This document shows, one piece after another, positions 17,078 to 25,564 of a stretch of 64,000 nt of DNA. The notes under the pieces were generated by a model. That model saw nothing but the letters and a program-made list of their open reading frames with translations. It was not told the DNA's origin and made no database searches. Made by a program: the position numbers and the translations under genes. Position 1 is the first letter of the stretch. Every line of letters begins with the position of its first letter. Source of the DNA: Novosphingobium sediminis (lineage in GTDB: Bacteria > Pseudomonadota > Alphaproteobacteria > Sphingomonadales > Sphingomonadaceae); NCBI RefSeq assembly GCF_007991615.1, contig NZ_BJYR01000014.1:1-64000 (forward strand), in the 5' to 3' direction.

Positions 17078-18811
17078 TTACCGCGATTGCGCGCGCCAGC
17101 GCTGAACTGTCCGTTCGACGGCAAACTCCTCGCCGCCCGTCTTGCCCCACAATTCGGAGAACGAAGGGTCCGCTGATGCCGGGCGCAGTTCACCCGCCAG
17201 ATCGTCGAACGCAACGCGGATCGGGATCGAAACGCCTTCGCCGCAGATGATGCATTCGCGGTTGCGCAGTGCCGGGATCGAATCGAGGAAGCCGCGCGCG
17301 CCTTCAGGCATCGCCGCCTTCACGAAGGCCTGATCGCGCTCGTTGTTGAGGCGCATGGCGATGATCGTGCCGCACTGGCTCAGCACGCCCTCGGCAAGGT
17401 CGGACGGCCGCTGCGTGATGAGGCCAAGCGAAACGCCGTATTTGCGGCCTTCCTTGGCGATGCGTGACAGGATGCGGCCAACCGAAGAGCCGTTGGAGTT
17501 CTTCTCTGCCGGCACGTAACGGTGCGCTTCTTCGCAGACCAGCAGGATCGGCCGGGTTTCCTCGTCGCGCGACCAGATCGCGTAGTCGAACACGAGGCGC
17601 GAAAGCACGGCGACCACGGTCGAGGTGACTTCCGAAGGTACGCCCGAAACGTCGATGATCGAGATCGGCTTGCCGTGCGAGGGCAGGCGGAACACGCGGC
17701 CGATGAATTCGGCCATCGTATCGCCCACCAGCATTCCCGAGAACATGAACTGGTAGCGCGGATCGCCGCGCAGTTCTTCGATCTTGGTCTTGATCCGCTG
17801 GTAGGGCACCGAAGTATGGCCCTTGTCCAGCTTGCCCATCTCGTTGTTGAGGATGTTGAGCAGGTCCGAGAGCAGATAGGGGATCGGCGAATCAACCGTG
17901 ATCTTGCCGATCTGCTCCGCCAGCCGGTTCTTGTGCCGCGCCTGCAGCAGGCACTTGCTCAGGATGTCCGAATCGATCTGGCGGTCCACACCAGTCGAGG
18001 TGAGAAACACTTCGCAGTGCTCCTCGAAGTTCATCAGCCAGTACGGCATGTTGAGATTGTTGACGTCGAGCAGCTGGCCGTGATTGCGGAAGGCCTGCAT
18101 GTATTCGCCGTGGGGGTCGATCATTACGATATGGCCCTCGGGGGCCAGTTCGCAGATGCGGTGGAGAATCAGGGCGGCGCTGGTCGATTTGCCGGTACCG
18201 GTCGAACCCAGCAGCGCAAAGTGCTTGCCCAGAAACGCGTCGACATAAAGCCCGGCGCGGATATCGCGGGTCGGGAAAACCGTGCCGATGGTCACGTTGG
18301 TGCGTCCGTCGCTGGCATATATCTGGCGAAGGTCGGTGCTGGTGGCGGGGTAGATCGGCGATCCGGGCACCGGATAGCGCGTAACACCCCGGCGAAAACC
18401 GTAGATCTTGCCGGTCAGGCGCTCTTCGTCGCCTTCGCCGAGGAAGTCGACCTGCGCGATGATCACGCCGTCGTGGCCTGCAGTCATGTCCTGCCGCTGG
18501 GTGCGAACGCTGGCGAGCAGCCAGCCGGTACCGACGCGAACCTTGAGCTGGCTGCCGACCTGGCCTGCCAGCGATATCGACGGATCGCCGTCCGCCATGC
18601 ATTCCTCGAGCCGGGTCAGATCGAGCGCGATGGCGCTGCCTGCGCCCGAAACTTCGAGCACATAGCCGATCGGGCGGCGGGCATTGTCCGCAGCCGGACG
18701 CGGCGCGCCGCGTGCATCGTTGCTGACTGCTGGACGCGCACCGTTAGCCGCGAGGTCGGCGGGAGTTGCCCTGCCGGCACTATTCAGGCCGTTGATGCTC
18801 ATATCGCTCAT
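17078..18811 (-). CDS. HerA-like ATPase (DUF87/DNA translocase)
   Basis: Hexameric-type FtsK/HerA ATPase of 577 residues. An N-terminal HAS-barrel region with SQLKVRVG and a TGKIYGFRRG stretch precedes the motor. Walker A is GSTGTGKSTSA near residue 215, VMIDPHGEY follows, and Walker B is ILLVCEEAHRYVP near 425 with a downstream arginine-rich segment RIAKEGRKYGVSLGL. The first ~55 residues are Ala/Asn-rich and low in complexity. The usual nuclease partner NurA is not adjacent. Roles for such orphan relatives range from DNA end processing to anti-phage defence, so function is open. A GTG eight codons upstream is an alternative start. Confidence 0.85.
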   Translation of the reverse strand: MSDMSINGLNSAGRATPADLAANGARPAVSNDARGAPRPAADNARRPIGYVLEVSGAGSAIALDLTRLEECMADGDPSISLAGQVGSQLKVRVGTGWLLASVRTQRQDMTAGHDGVIIAQVDFLGEGDEERLTGKIYGFRRGVTRYPVPGSPIYPATSTDLRQIYASDGRTNVTIGTVFPTRDIRAGLYVDAFLGKHFALLGSTGTGKSTSAALILHRICELAPEGHIVMIDPHGEYMQAFRNHGQLLDVNNLNMPYWLMNFEEHCEVFLTSTGVDRQIDSDILSKCLLQARHKNRLAEQIGKITVDSPIPYLLSDLLNILNNEMGKLDKGHTSVPYQRIKTKIEELRGDPRYQFMFSGMLVGDTMAEFIGRVFRLPSHGKPISIIDVSGVPSEVTSTVVAVLSRLVFDYAIWSRDEETRPILLVCEEAHRYVPAEKNSNGSSVGRILSRIAKEGRKYGVSLGLITQRPSDLAEGVLSQCGTIIAMRLNNERDQAFVKAAMPEGARGFLDSIPALRNRECIICGEGVSIPIRVAFDDLAGELRPASADPSFSELWGKTGGEEFAVERTVQRWRAQSR

Positions 18812-18928
18812 TGCCACTTGTTCCCCGCCAGACACGGCTTCGTGTAGGCAAGGACTAACCTTCGACGGTTAAAAACTGCCTAAGCATTCGCAGCCGGAAG
18901 GCTTTTGCCAATCGGAGCGCGGCAATTC

Positions 18929-19687
18929 CTAGATCAGCGCGAAAAGTCGGCCGGCAATCCACCCCATCGAGATCGAAACGATCACGGCAAACAGGCCATA
19001 AAAGAACCCGTTACGCTCGGCATTGTAAGCCACCAGCCGTTCAAAACCTTCCTTCCGAACCGTAACGCGCGAGATCGCCGAGGCGACCACACGGCCCTCG
19101 CGCACGGCAAAGGTTTCTGCGGTATATGTGCCTGTCTGAACGCTCGACGGCAGGGAAATCCGCGCCTGATAAAGCACTTGTCCGCTGATTTTAACCGCGC
19201 CTTCGTTTTCCTGATAGAGGCCCTGCCGCCGCATCAGATCGACCAGCCCTTCGGAAAACCGCTTTTGCTCCACCGGATCGATCACCCCCACCGGCGAGAG
19301 TTGCAGCCATTTGAGGCCCATCTCATAGATCGCTGCCGTCTTCCCATCGACCAGCGAGCCGACCGGCCGCGATGAAGCCATCGCATAGAAACTCGGCGCG
19401 GAACGGAACTCGGTGCTTTCGGCATTGATCCAGATGCCTGCCACCTTGCGCTTCTCGCGCACCACGATCGAGCGCGCCGGCCCTTCGAGCAGTACGACGA
19501 TATCGTAGTCCCCCGCGGCACGCGCGCCTTCGGGCGTAAGGATCGCGCCGAACAGCAGCAGATCCGCCCCGGTAAAGCCCTGCCGCACCTGGATCTCGTG
19601 CTGCGAGATTTCCGGCACCAGGATCGGCCCCCGTGCGCCGGTGCACGCCAGCAGGGCGAGCAACAGCAAGGCAAGGCGGCCGATCAC
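18929..19687 (-). CDS. TIGR02186-type membrane-anchored protein
   Basis: Protein of 252 residues with an N-terminal signal-like helix (LALLLLALLA), a periplasmic beta-rich domain and one C-terminal membrane helix (FFYGLFAVIVSISMGWIAG). It matches the alphaproteobacterial family TIGR02186, found next to TSUP permeases. Family marks are the early QGFTGADLLLFGA, VREKRKVAGIWIN and ARISLPSSVQTGTY. It overlaps the preceding TSUP gene by four bases, which supports a joint complex. Biochemical role unknown. Confidence 0.8.
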   Translation of the reverse strand: MIGRLALLLLALLACTGARGPILVPEISQHEIQVRQGFTGADLLLFGAILTPEGARAAGDYDIVVLLEGPARSIVVREKRKVAGIWINAESTEFRSAPSFYAMASSRPVGSLVDGKTAAIYEMGLKWLQLSPVGVIDPVEQKRFSEGLVDLMRRQGLYQENEGAVKISGQVLYQARISLPSSVQTGTYTAETFAVREGRVVASAISRVTVRKEGFERLVAYNAERNGFFYGLFAVIVSISMGWIAGRLFALI

Positions 19688-20598
19688 TGTGTCACCACGG
19701 TGTAGATCTCGTCCGGCCGGTAGCCGAGCCCGAGCGCCATCCGGATGGCGACGCCCAGCACGATTACCGCGAGAATCAGGCGCAGTTGCTCGGGCTTTGC
19801 CTTCTGCGCGAACTGCGCGCCGACCTGCGCGCCCGTCACCGATCCGATCAGCAGCATGACCGCGAGCACGATATCGACCGCGCGCGTCGTCAGCGCGTGC
19901 ATCATCGTCGTCGCCATGGTCACGAACAGGATCTGGAACAACGAGGTGCCGACAACCACCGTCGCCCCCATGCCGAGGATGTAGAGCATCGCAGGCACGA
20001 GGATGAACCCGCCGCCGATGCCCATCAGCATCGTGAGAATGCCGGTGAATATGCCCAGCAGCAGCGGTGCAAGCGGTGAAATATAGAGGCCCGAGCGATA
20101 GAAGCGCCAGCGCAGCGGCAGGCTGGCGACGAGCGGATGGTGCCGCCGCTTGCGGGGCGGCTGCGGCCTGCCGCTGCGCTCGGCCCTGAGCGCGCCAAGG
20201 CTTTCGTGCGCCATCAGGCCGCCAATTCCGCCCAGCATCAGCACATAGAGAATGTTGATCACGGTATCGATCTGGCCGAGCGATTGCAGCAGCCGGAACA
20301 GCAACGCACCAAGCCCCGTGCCGATGACCCCGCCCGCCACGAGCACGCCGCCCATCTGGTAATCGATGCCGCCGCGCCGGGCATGGGCGAACGCGCCCGA
20401 AACGCTGGCGCCGGTCACCTGGCTTGCAGCCGATGCCGCCGCCACGGTGGGCGGCACGCCATAGAAGATCAGCAGCGGTGTCGTGAGGAAACCGCCGCCC
20501 ACGCCGAACATGCCCGAAAGCAGCCCCGTGAGCGCACCCAGCGCGACGATGACCAGGCCGTTGACCGAAAGATTCGCGATGGGGAGGTAAACATCCAT
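19684..20598 (-). CDS. TSUP (TauE/SafE) family permease
   Basis: Membrane protein of 304 residues with two homologous halves of about four helices. Each half carries the GVGGGF or GIGGGF motif that marks TauE/SafE permeases (LSGMFGVGGGFLTTP near residue 30 and LMGIGGGFILVP near 195). The family moves small sulfur or carboxylate anions such as sulfite, sulfoacetate or taurine-derived sulfur. A charged Arg/His-rich loop separates the halves. It is coupled to the TIGR02186 gene. This is one of two TSUP genes in the window. The other lies in the sulfide cluster at 51835. Confidence 0.85.
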   Translation of the reverse strand: MDVYLPIANLSVNGLVIVALGALTGLLSGMFGVGGGFLTTPLLIFYGVPPTVAAASAASQVTGASVSGAFAHARRGGIDYQMGGVLVAGGVIGTGLGALLFRLLQSLGQIDTVINILYVLMLGGIGGLMAHESLGALRAERSGRPQPPRKRRHHPLVASLPLRWRFYRSGLYISPLAPLLLGIFTGILTMLMGIGGGFILVPAMLYILGMGATVVVGTSLFQILFVTMATTMMHALTTRAVDIVLAVMLLIGSVTGAQVGAQFAQKAKPEQLRLILAVIVLGVAIRMALGLGYRPDEIYTVVTQ

Positions 20599-20661
20599 CC
20601 TGAGGGCAAGGCTAGCCGCTCTGTCGCCGCTTGGGAACGCTCGCGCGCGGGTTTTTCCCGA

Positions 20662-21849
20662 TCAGAATCCCGCCGCCACCGTCAGCGCCGGGCCCGATCC
20701 CGGCTCGGCCTTTCCGGCTACACGAAAACGCCAGTCGACACCGACCCGCACCCCGATCCGCCGCCGCGGCGGACCAAGCATCCCCCGCAGTTCAAGGCGC
20801 GGCCCGACATCGAGCCGCGCCGCCCCGCGTTGCCCGCCGCTCCACACGCCGCCACCCGCGCTCAATTGCATGCCTGCGAGCGGATGCAAAACGCGGCGCT
20901 GCGCCGTGGCGGAAAGATCGTAGAACAGCGTCGCATCGCGCCCGCCAGCCCATCCGCCCTGAACATAGGCCTCGGCTTCCACACCATAGGGAAGACGCAT
21001 CGGCGGGAGTTCGGTGACCCCCATGACGACGGGCCGCATCCGGGTCTGTCCCGGCTGGCGCTGCAATCGCCACTCACCCAGCAGCGCCAACGGCAAGCGC
21101 CGCACCGGGCGGATCATCAGGCCGAGCGCCACCTCGTTCTGCTGCACCCCGCTGCCGATCGCGCTGGAAGCGCGAAGATAGGCCTGCGGTCGCAGCGCGC
21201 TCCCTGGCGCGAACCCGTAGCGGAGCACGGAGCCGGCCTGGCTCCCGCCATAACCGGCCGCGCGCGCCGCCAGACCCGGCGCCTGATTGCCGCCGCGCGC
21301 CAGGAGCCAGCCATCGGCAGACCAGCGCGATGCGCGCAGCGGCACCTGATCGGGCGCGGATTCCGGCATTTCCGCGCTCGCTGCCGCGCCATATGCCAGG
21401 CGCGGACCGCTCGGCCCGGTGTCATCGGACAGATCTGTCAGCTGGAATTCAGAGCCATGCAGCGCGGCGCCACCCGCCCTCCCACGCGCAGGATGCGCGA
21501 AATCGGCTGCGGCCACCTGCCCGCTATAGCGGGCGCCGGCGCTTGCGCTGCGGCGAGGCGCATAGGGCAAGGAAAGCGAGGCAAGCCCGGCACAGCGCTG
21601 TTCCAGATTGTCCAGTGCGTTCGGAACATTCGGACGCGGCGCGGGCACGACTATCGGATTCGGCTGGGTAATGCGGGCCAGTTGCCAAGCGTCCTCACGC
21701 TGAAGGGCAACCGGCACCACGCGGCCCTCCAGCGCGATGAAGGTCATCCGCATGGCGATCCACACCGCGAGGATCATTGCGAGGGCAATGACCGGCTGCC
21801 CGCGCGGAACCCGTCCTCCGCGCTCCACCGTGCTGAGGCGGGGCGTCAT
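20662..21849 (-). CDS. Probable NfrA C-terminal-like surface protein
   Basis: Protein of 395 residues with one N-terminal membrane helix (IALAMILAVWIAMRMTFIAL) and a long Ala/Arg/Gly-rich linker. The C-terminal half of alternating hydrophobic strands (RRLPLALLGEWRL, EAEAYVQGGWAGG, LEVGP-like repeats) resembles the beta-barrel end domain of phage N4 adsorption protein NfrA. The N-terminal TPR part of true NfrA is missing. It ends 13 bases from the NfrB-like glycosyltransferase gene and is transcribed after it. If the resemblance holds, the pair could make and export a surface polysaccharide. Resemblance is by eye only. Confidence 0.5.
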   Translation of the reverse strand: MTPRLSTVERGGRVPRGQPVIALAMILAVWIAMRMTFIALEGRVVPVALQREDAWQLARITQPNPIVVPAPRPNVPNALDNLEQRCAGLASLSLPYAPRRSASAGARYSGQVAAADFAHPARGRAGGAALHGSEFQLTDLSDDTGPSGPRLAYGAAASAEMPESAPDQVPLRASRWSADGWLLARGGNQAPGLAARAAGYGGSQAGSVLRYGFAPGSALRPQAYLRASSAIGSGVQQNEVALGLMIRPVRRLPLALLGEWRLQRQPGQTRMRPVVMGVTELPPMRLPYGVEAEAYVQGGWAGGRDATLFYDLSATAQRRVLHPLAGMQLSAGGGVWSGGQRGAARLDVGPRLELRGMLGPPRRRIGVRVGVDWRFRVAGKAEPGSGPALTVAAGF

Positions 21850-21862
21850 CCCGGTGCCGGAG

Positions 21863-23242
21863 TCAGCGGACGGAGGCCAGCGCGGGGTGGTTCAGATGGA
21901 CCGTATGGTCCCATTTGACCCGGCCGCTGTAGAGCGAGACGAGATAGGCCGAGAGCGCGCGGCGCCCAGCCATGATCGCGATCACGTTGGCCAGCGGCAT
22001 TCGCAGCACCGCCATGATCCCCTCGCCGAGCGAGTATTCATGCGCCGTGAACGCCGCGCGCAGCAGGCAGCGCCACGCAAGCCCGGCAAAATTGGCGATC
22101 AGCAACAGCTTCAGCAGCGGATCGATGGGGCGCGATTGATAAACTCCCAGTTGCGAGGCGATGTAGAGCAGCGGCGAGATAATGAGCAGTATGTAAGCGC
22201 AAGCCAGCACGATGGCGGTCAGCGGCGCGCGGCGGTCGCGCAGCCGCATCCACAGTTCGAGCGGACGCGCGTCCCAGCCCAGCCGGTCCCAGCCCTGAAA
22301 CGCGATGCCATGCATCCAGCGCGTCTTCTGGCGAACCGACGGGCCAAGGCCAGCCGGAAAGAACTCGCGCGTGGCGACAAGATGCCCATCGTGATCGCGC
22401 ATGCGCAGGAACTTTGCCGCCCCGCCGATCTGGCCGACCAGCAGTCCGCACTCATAGTCTTCGGTCAGGCATTCCGCGGCAAAGGGCTCTGCGGTCCCGC
22501 GCCGAACCGCAATGGCTTCCACCGAAGCGCGGCTGAATGCGCAGCCAACGCCCGCCGAGGGCAGGCCGACACCGAGCCAATCGCGCACCACCATTGCCTT
22601 GCCGTGGGATTCGGCAAATTCGTCGCAGTAGTGACCGGCGATCCAGCGTGAGCCCGCCTGCGGTTCGGGCCGCACCGGAAGTTGCACGAAATCGGCATCG
22701 TCCAGCCCGCGGTCGAGCAGCGTCAGCGCTGCGGGGTGCACCATGTCCTCCGCATCATGGAGTATCACGCTGCGCGCCCTGAAGCCGCCGCGCGCCTCAT
22801 CCTCGGTCAGCGCGGCATAGAGCCGGTTGAGGCAATCGGCCTTCGTAGTCGGCCCCGCACAATCATGCACCACGATGCGCAGCCGCGGATCGCGCGCTGC
22901 GGACACCATCGCCATCAGCGTTCCGGCATCGTTGCGATAGCACCCAGCGTAGATGCGCAGATCCTTCTGCGGCCATACCTTGAGCGTATGCGTCAGCATC
23001 GCACCGACCACCGCCGCTTCCTGCCACGCCGGAACGAGGACAGCCGCAACCCCTCGGAGCGGTGCATCGATATCCGCTGGCGCCTTGCCGGTTTGGACAC
23101 GTCCGCTGAGCCGCAGCCACAGCCACAGCAGGTCGATTCCGAGTTCATCGAGTGTGCCCACCGCGAACCAGATCGCGGCGAAAAGAAGAAGCTCATGCTC
23201 GGCACGTCCGAGCCACTCCAATGCCGTGTAAAACGGCGTCAT
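21863..23242 (-). CDS. NfrB-like processive glycosyltransferase
   Basis: Membrane glycosyltransferase of 459 residues resembling NfrB. One helix precedes a family 2 catalytic domain with the processive-enzyme set: an acidic motif in LVPAWQEA, the DxD-like ILHDAEDMVHP near residue 180, ECLTEDYECG near 270, and RQKTRW (Q/RxxRW) near 315. Three to four C-terminal helices follow. In E. coli, NfrB with NfrA makes a polysaccharide used by phage N4. The C-terminal c-di-GMP-binding MshEN domain of E. coli NfrB is absent here. A ribosome site AGGGCAAGG precedes the ATG at 23242. The product sugar is unknown. Confidence 0.78.
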   Translation of the reverse strand: MTPFYTALEWLGRAEHELLLFAAIWFAVGTLDELGIDLLWLWLRLSGRVQTGKAPADIDAPLRGVAAVLVPAWQEAAVVGAMLTHTLKVWPQKDLRIYAGCYRNDAGTLMAMVSAARDPRLRIVVHDCAGPTTKADCLNRLYAALTEDEARGGFRARSVILHDAEDMVHPAALTLLDRGLDDADFVQLPVRPEPQAGSRWIAGHYCDEFAESHGKAMVVRDWLGVGLPSAGVGCAFSRASVEAIAVRRGTAEPFAAECLTEDYECGLLVGQIGGAAKFLRMRDHDGHLVATREFFPAGLGPSVRQKTRWMHGIAFQGWDRLGWDARPLELWMRLRDRRAPLTAIVLACAYILLIISPLLYIASQLGVYQSRPIDPLLKLLLIANFAGLAWRCLLRAAFTAHEYSLGEGIMAVLRMPLANVIAIMAGRRALSAYLVSLYSGRVKWDHTVHLNHPALASVR

Positions 23243-23343
23243 TACCTTGCCCTCGCGCCAAAAGAGGCACTATTCCCTATGACTTGAGTTACGCCCGATT
23301 ATTTAACGTGGCAACGACACCAGACCAAAGGATTGGTTCGAGA

Positions 23344-24516
23344 ATGGCGAGAAACCATGGCTCCGGCGGGCTCCGCACCAAGCTGGCCGCAAGCGAGGCA
23401 GCACCCGGGCTGATCCTGATGGCTTGCGCTGCAGTGGCCCTCGTGCTGGCCAATTCGCCGCTCGCTCACGGCTGGCACGACGTGTTCCTGCACGCCTTGC
23501 CGTGGAGTCCCGTGGCAAAACTCGCAAACCTGCACGAATGGATCAACGATGGCCTGATGGCCGTATTCTTTCTCGTCGTAGGGCTTGAAGTAAAACGGGA
23601 ATTTGTAATGGGCGCGCTGTCGGACAACGCGCGCCGCCGCCTGCCCGTAATCGCGGCGATGGCCGGCATGGCGGTGCCTGCGCTCGTCTATCTCGCTGTC
23701 ACCGGCAGGCACCCGGAGTTGCGTGGCGGCTGGGCCATACCCGCGGCGACCGACATCGCCTTCGCGCTTGGCGTGCTGGCCTTGCTGGGCAGCCGCGTGC
23801 CGCCATCCGTGCGCTTGTTCCTGCTGACGGTTGCGGTCGTCGATGACATTGGCGCAATTGCTGTCATCGCCCTTTTTTACACGACATCGCTCAATCTGAT
23901 CTGGCTTGCACTGGGATTTGCGCTCTTCGCGGTGATGGTTGTTTTTAACCGATTCGGTGTGCGGGCGCTACCGCCCTATCTGGTTCTTGCCGCTGCACTG
24001 TGGTTCGCGGTGCTGCATTCGGGCATTCATGCCACGGTGGCCGGCGTGCTCGCGGCCTTCACCATCCCGGTAGCGCTCGATCGCCATGGCGACAGCCCCC
24101 TGCTGCGGCTCGAACACGCACTTGTCGGCGTCAGCGGCTTTTTGATCGTGCCGCTGTTCGGCCTTGCCAATGCCGGCGTTGCGCTCGGCGCCGGCAATCC
24201 GCTTGCGCCGCTGCCGCTGGGCATCGCGCTGGGCCTTATTCTCGGCAAGCAGGCCGGGGTGATGCTCGCCGTGTTTGGCTGCGAGCGATTGGGCATCGCA
24301 TCGCGCCCGGCCGGTGCCACGCTCCTGCACGTGTGGGGCATGGCGCTGCTCTGCGGGATCGGCTTCACCATGAGCCTGTTCATCGGCGCCCTCGCCTTCA
24401 CCGCGGCCCCTCAACTCGTCGAGGACGCCAAGCTCGGGGTGCTCGGCGGATCGCTCATTTCCGCGCTGCTAGGCGCCGCAGTGCTGCGTCTCGCCCCGCG
24501 CGCGGTACCGCGCTGA
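23344..24516 (+). CDS. nhaA: Na+/H+ antiporter NhaA
   Basis: Antiporter of 390 residues with about 12 helices that exports Na+ in exchange for protons and supports pH and salt tolerance. Key segments are HEWINDGLMAVFFLVVGLEVKRE, the ion-site motif AIPAATDIAFALG, TVAVVDDIGAIAVIA with the two essential aspartates (Asp163/164 type), and GKQAGV with the conserved Lys of the assembly helix. The ATG at 23344 gives a normal-length protein. The longer open frame upstream overlaps the promoter area of the divergent NfrB-like gene. Confidence 0.95.
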   Translation: MARNHGSGGLRTKLAASEAAPGLILMACAAVALVLANSPLAHGWHDVFLHALPWSPVAKLANLHEWINDGLMAVFFLVVGLEVKREFVMGALSDNARRRLPVIAAMAGMAVPALVYLAVTGRHPELRGGWAIPAATDIAFALGVLALLGSRVPPSVRLFLLTVAVVDDIGAIAVIALFYTTSLNLIWLALGFALFAVMVVFNRFGVRALPPYLVLAAALWFAVLHSGIHATVAGVLAAFTIPVALDRHGDSPLLRLEHALVGVSGFLIVPLFGLANAGVALGAGNPLAPLPLGIALGLILGKQAGVMLAVFGCERLGIASRPAGATLLHVWGMALLCGIGFTMSLFIGALAFTAAPQLVEDAKLGVLGGSLISALLGAAVLRLAPRAVPR

Positions 24517-24619
24517 TCGACAGCGGCGATCACGCAGACCCGAAACTTGCGTGAAACATCGCGGCGCAAAGGGTGTAAAGCATTGTGTACGCCACACATT
24601 CAAGGAAAGGACGCGGGAC

Positions 24620-25075
24620 ATGCCCGGTGACAATGCTTCCAAGGCCCTGATCGATACGCTCAACGGCCTCCTTGCGGATTACTTCGCGCTCTATCTCAAG
24701 ACCAAGAACTACCACTGGCATGTGAAGGGCCCCCAGTTCCACGATCTCCACCTGCTGTTCGATGCGCAGGCGGCCGAGCTGTTCGCGCTCACCGATGTGA
24801 TCGCCGAACGCGTCCGCAAGAACGGCGGCAATACGCTGACCTCGATCGGCGCGATCGCTGCGCGCAGCACCATTGCCGACGATGACCGCAACGGCGTGGA
24901 TGCGGCAGCGATGATCGCCGCGCTGCGCGATGACAATGCCGCGCTGGTGGAGCGTATCCGCGCCGCCAAGGCTGCGGCGACCGCAGCCGGTGATAACGCC
25001 ACCGAGGGCATGGCCGACGACTGGACCGATCAGGCGCAGCAGCGGGTGTGGTTCCTCAGCTCGATCCTCGGCTGA
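24620..25075 (+). CDS. dps: Dps family DNA-protection ferritin
   Basis: Four-helix ferritin-like protein of 151 residues that oxidises and stores iron and shields DNA in starvation or oxidative stress. The intersubunit ferroxidase residues are present: the His of KNYHWHVKGP, the His and Asp of FHDLHLLFDAQ, and the Asp and Glu of LFALTDVIAERV. An AAGGAAAGGA ribosome site precedes the ATG at 24620. A Nudix gene begins three bases after its stop. Confidence 0.93.
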   Translation: MPGDNASKALIDTLNGLLADYFALYLKTKNYHWHVKGPQFHDLHLLFDAQAAELFALTDVIAERVRKNGGNTLTSIGAIAARSTIADDDRNGVDAAAMIAALRDDNAALVERIRAAKAAATAAGDNATEGMADDWTDQAQQRVWFLSSILG

Positions 25076-25078
25076 CGG

Positions 25079-25564
25079 GTGCTTTCGCGGCTGCCGCCTT
25101 CGCTCCACCGCGCGCTGCTGCGGATCGGCCAGCCGGTCCGCCTGCGCGTGTGGGGCCTGCTGCGCCGCGAAATGCGTGGCTGCGGCGTGCTCGCTTTCGA
25201 CCAGGCGGGGCACCTTTTGATGGTCCGGCACAGTTATCACCAGCGGGATCGCTGGCTGCTGCCGGGCGGCGGACTGGTGCGCGGCGAGGATCCGGTTCGC
25301 GCCGGCACGCGCGAACTGCTCGAGGAAGCGGGCTGCCGGCTCATCGACGGGGCGTGGATCGGCACCGACTTGCGGCAGATGCCCGGTGGCTGGATCAACC
25401 GGATCGAACTCATCGCCGGACGCAGCGAAGGCATACCCCACGCCGACGGGCGGGAAATCGCCGAAGCCGCGTTCTTCCCGCTCGATGCCCTGCCGCAATC
25501 GACCGGCGAAGTCGTCCACGTCGCGCTTGGTATCTGGCGCAACTGGCGCGCCTCAGAACGGTAG
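25079..25564 (+). CDS. Nudix hydrolase
   Basis: Enzyme of 161 residues that cleaves nucleoside diphosphates linked to another moiety. The Nudix box is complete: GGGLVRGEDPVRAGTREL then LEEAG, fitting Gx5Ex7REUxEExGU. The GTG at 25079 starts three bases after dps, so the two are likely co-transcribed. A role in clearing oxidised nucleotides beside Dps is plausible but not shown. The last 12 bases overlap the end of convergent dinB. Confidence 0.85.
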   Translation: MLSRLPPSLHRALLRIGQPVRLRVWGLLRREMRGCGVLAFDQAGHLLMVRHSYHQRDRWLLPGGGLVRGEDPVRAGTRELLEEAGCRLIDGAWIGTDLRQMPGGWINRIELIAGRSEGIPHADGREIAEAAFFPLDALPQSTGEVVHVALGIWRNWRASER

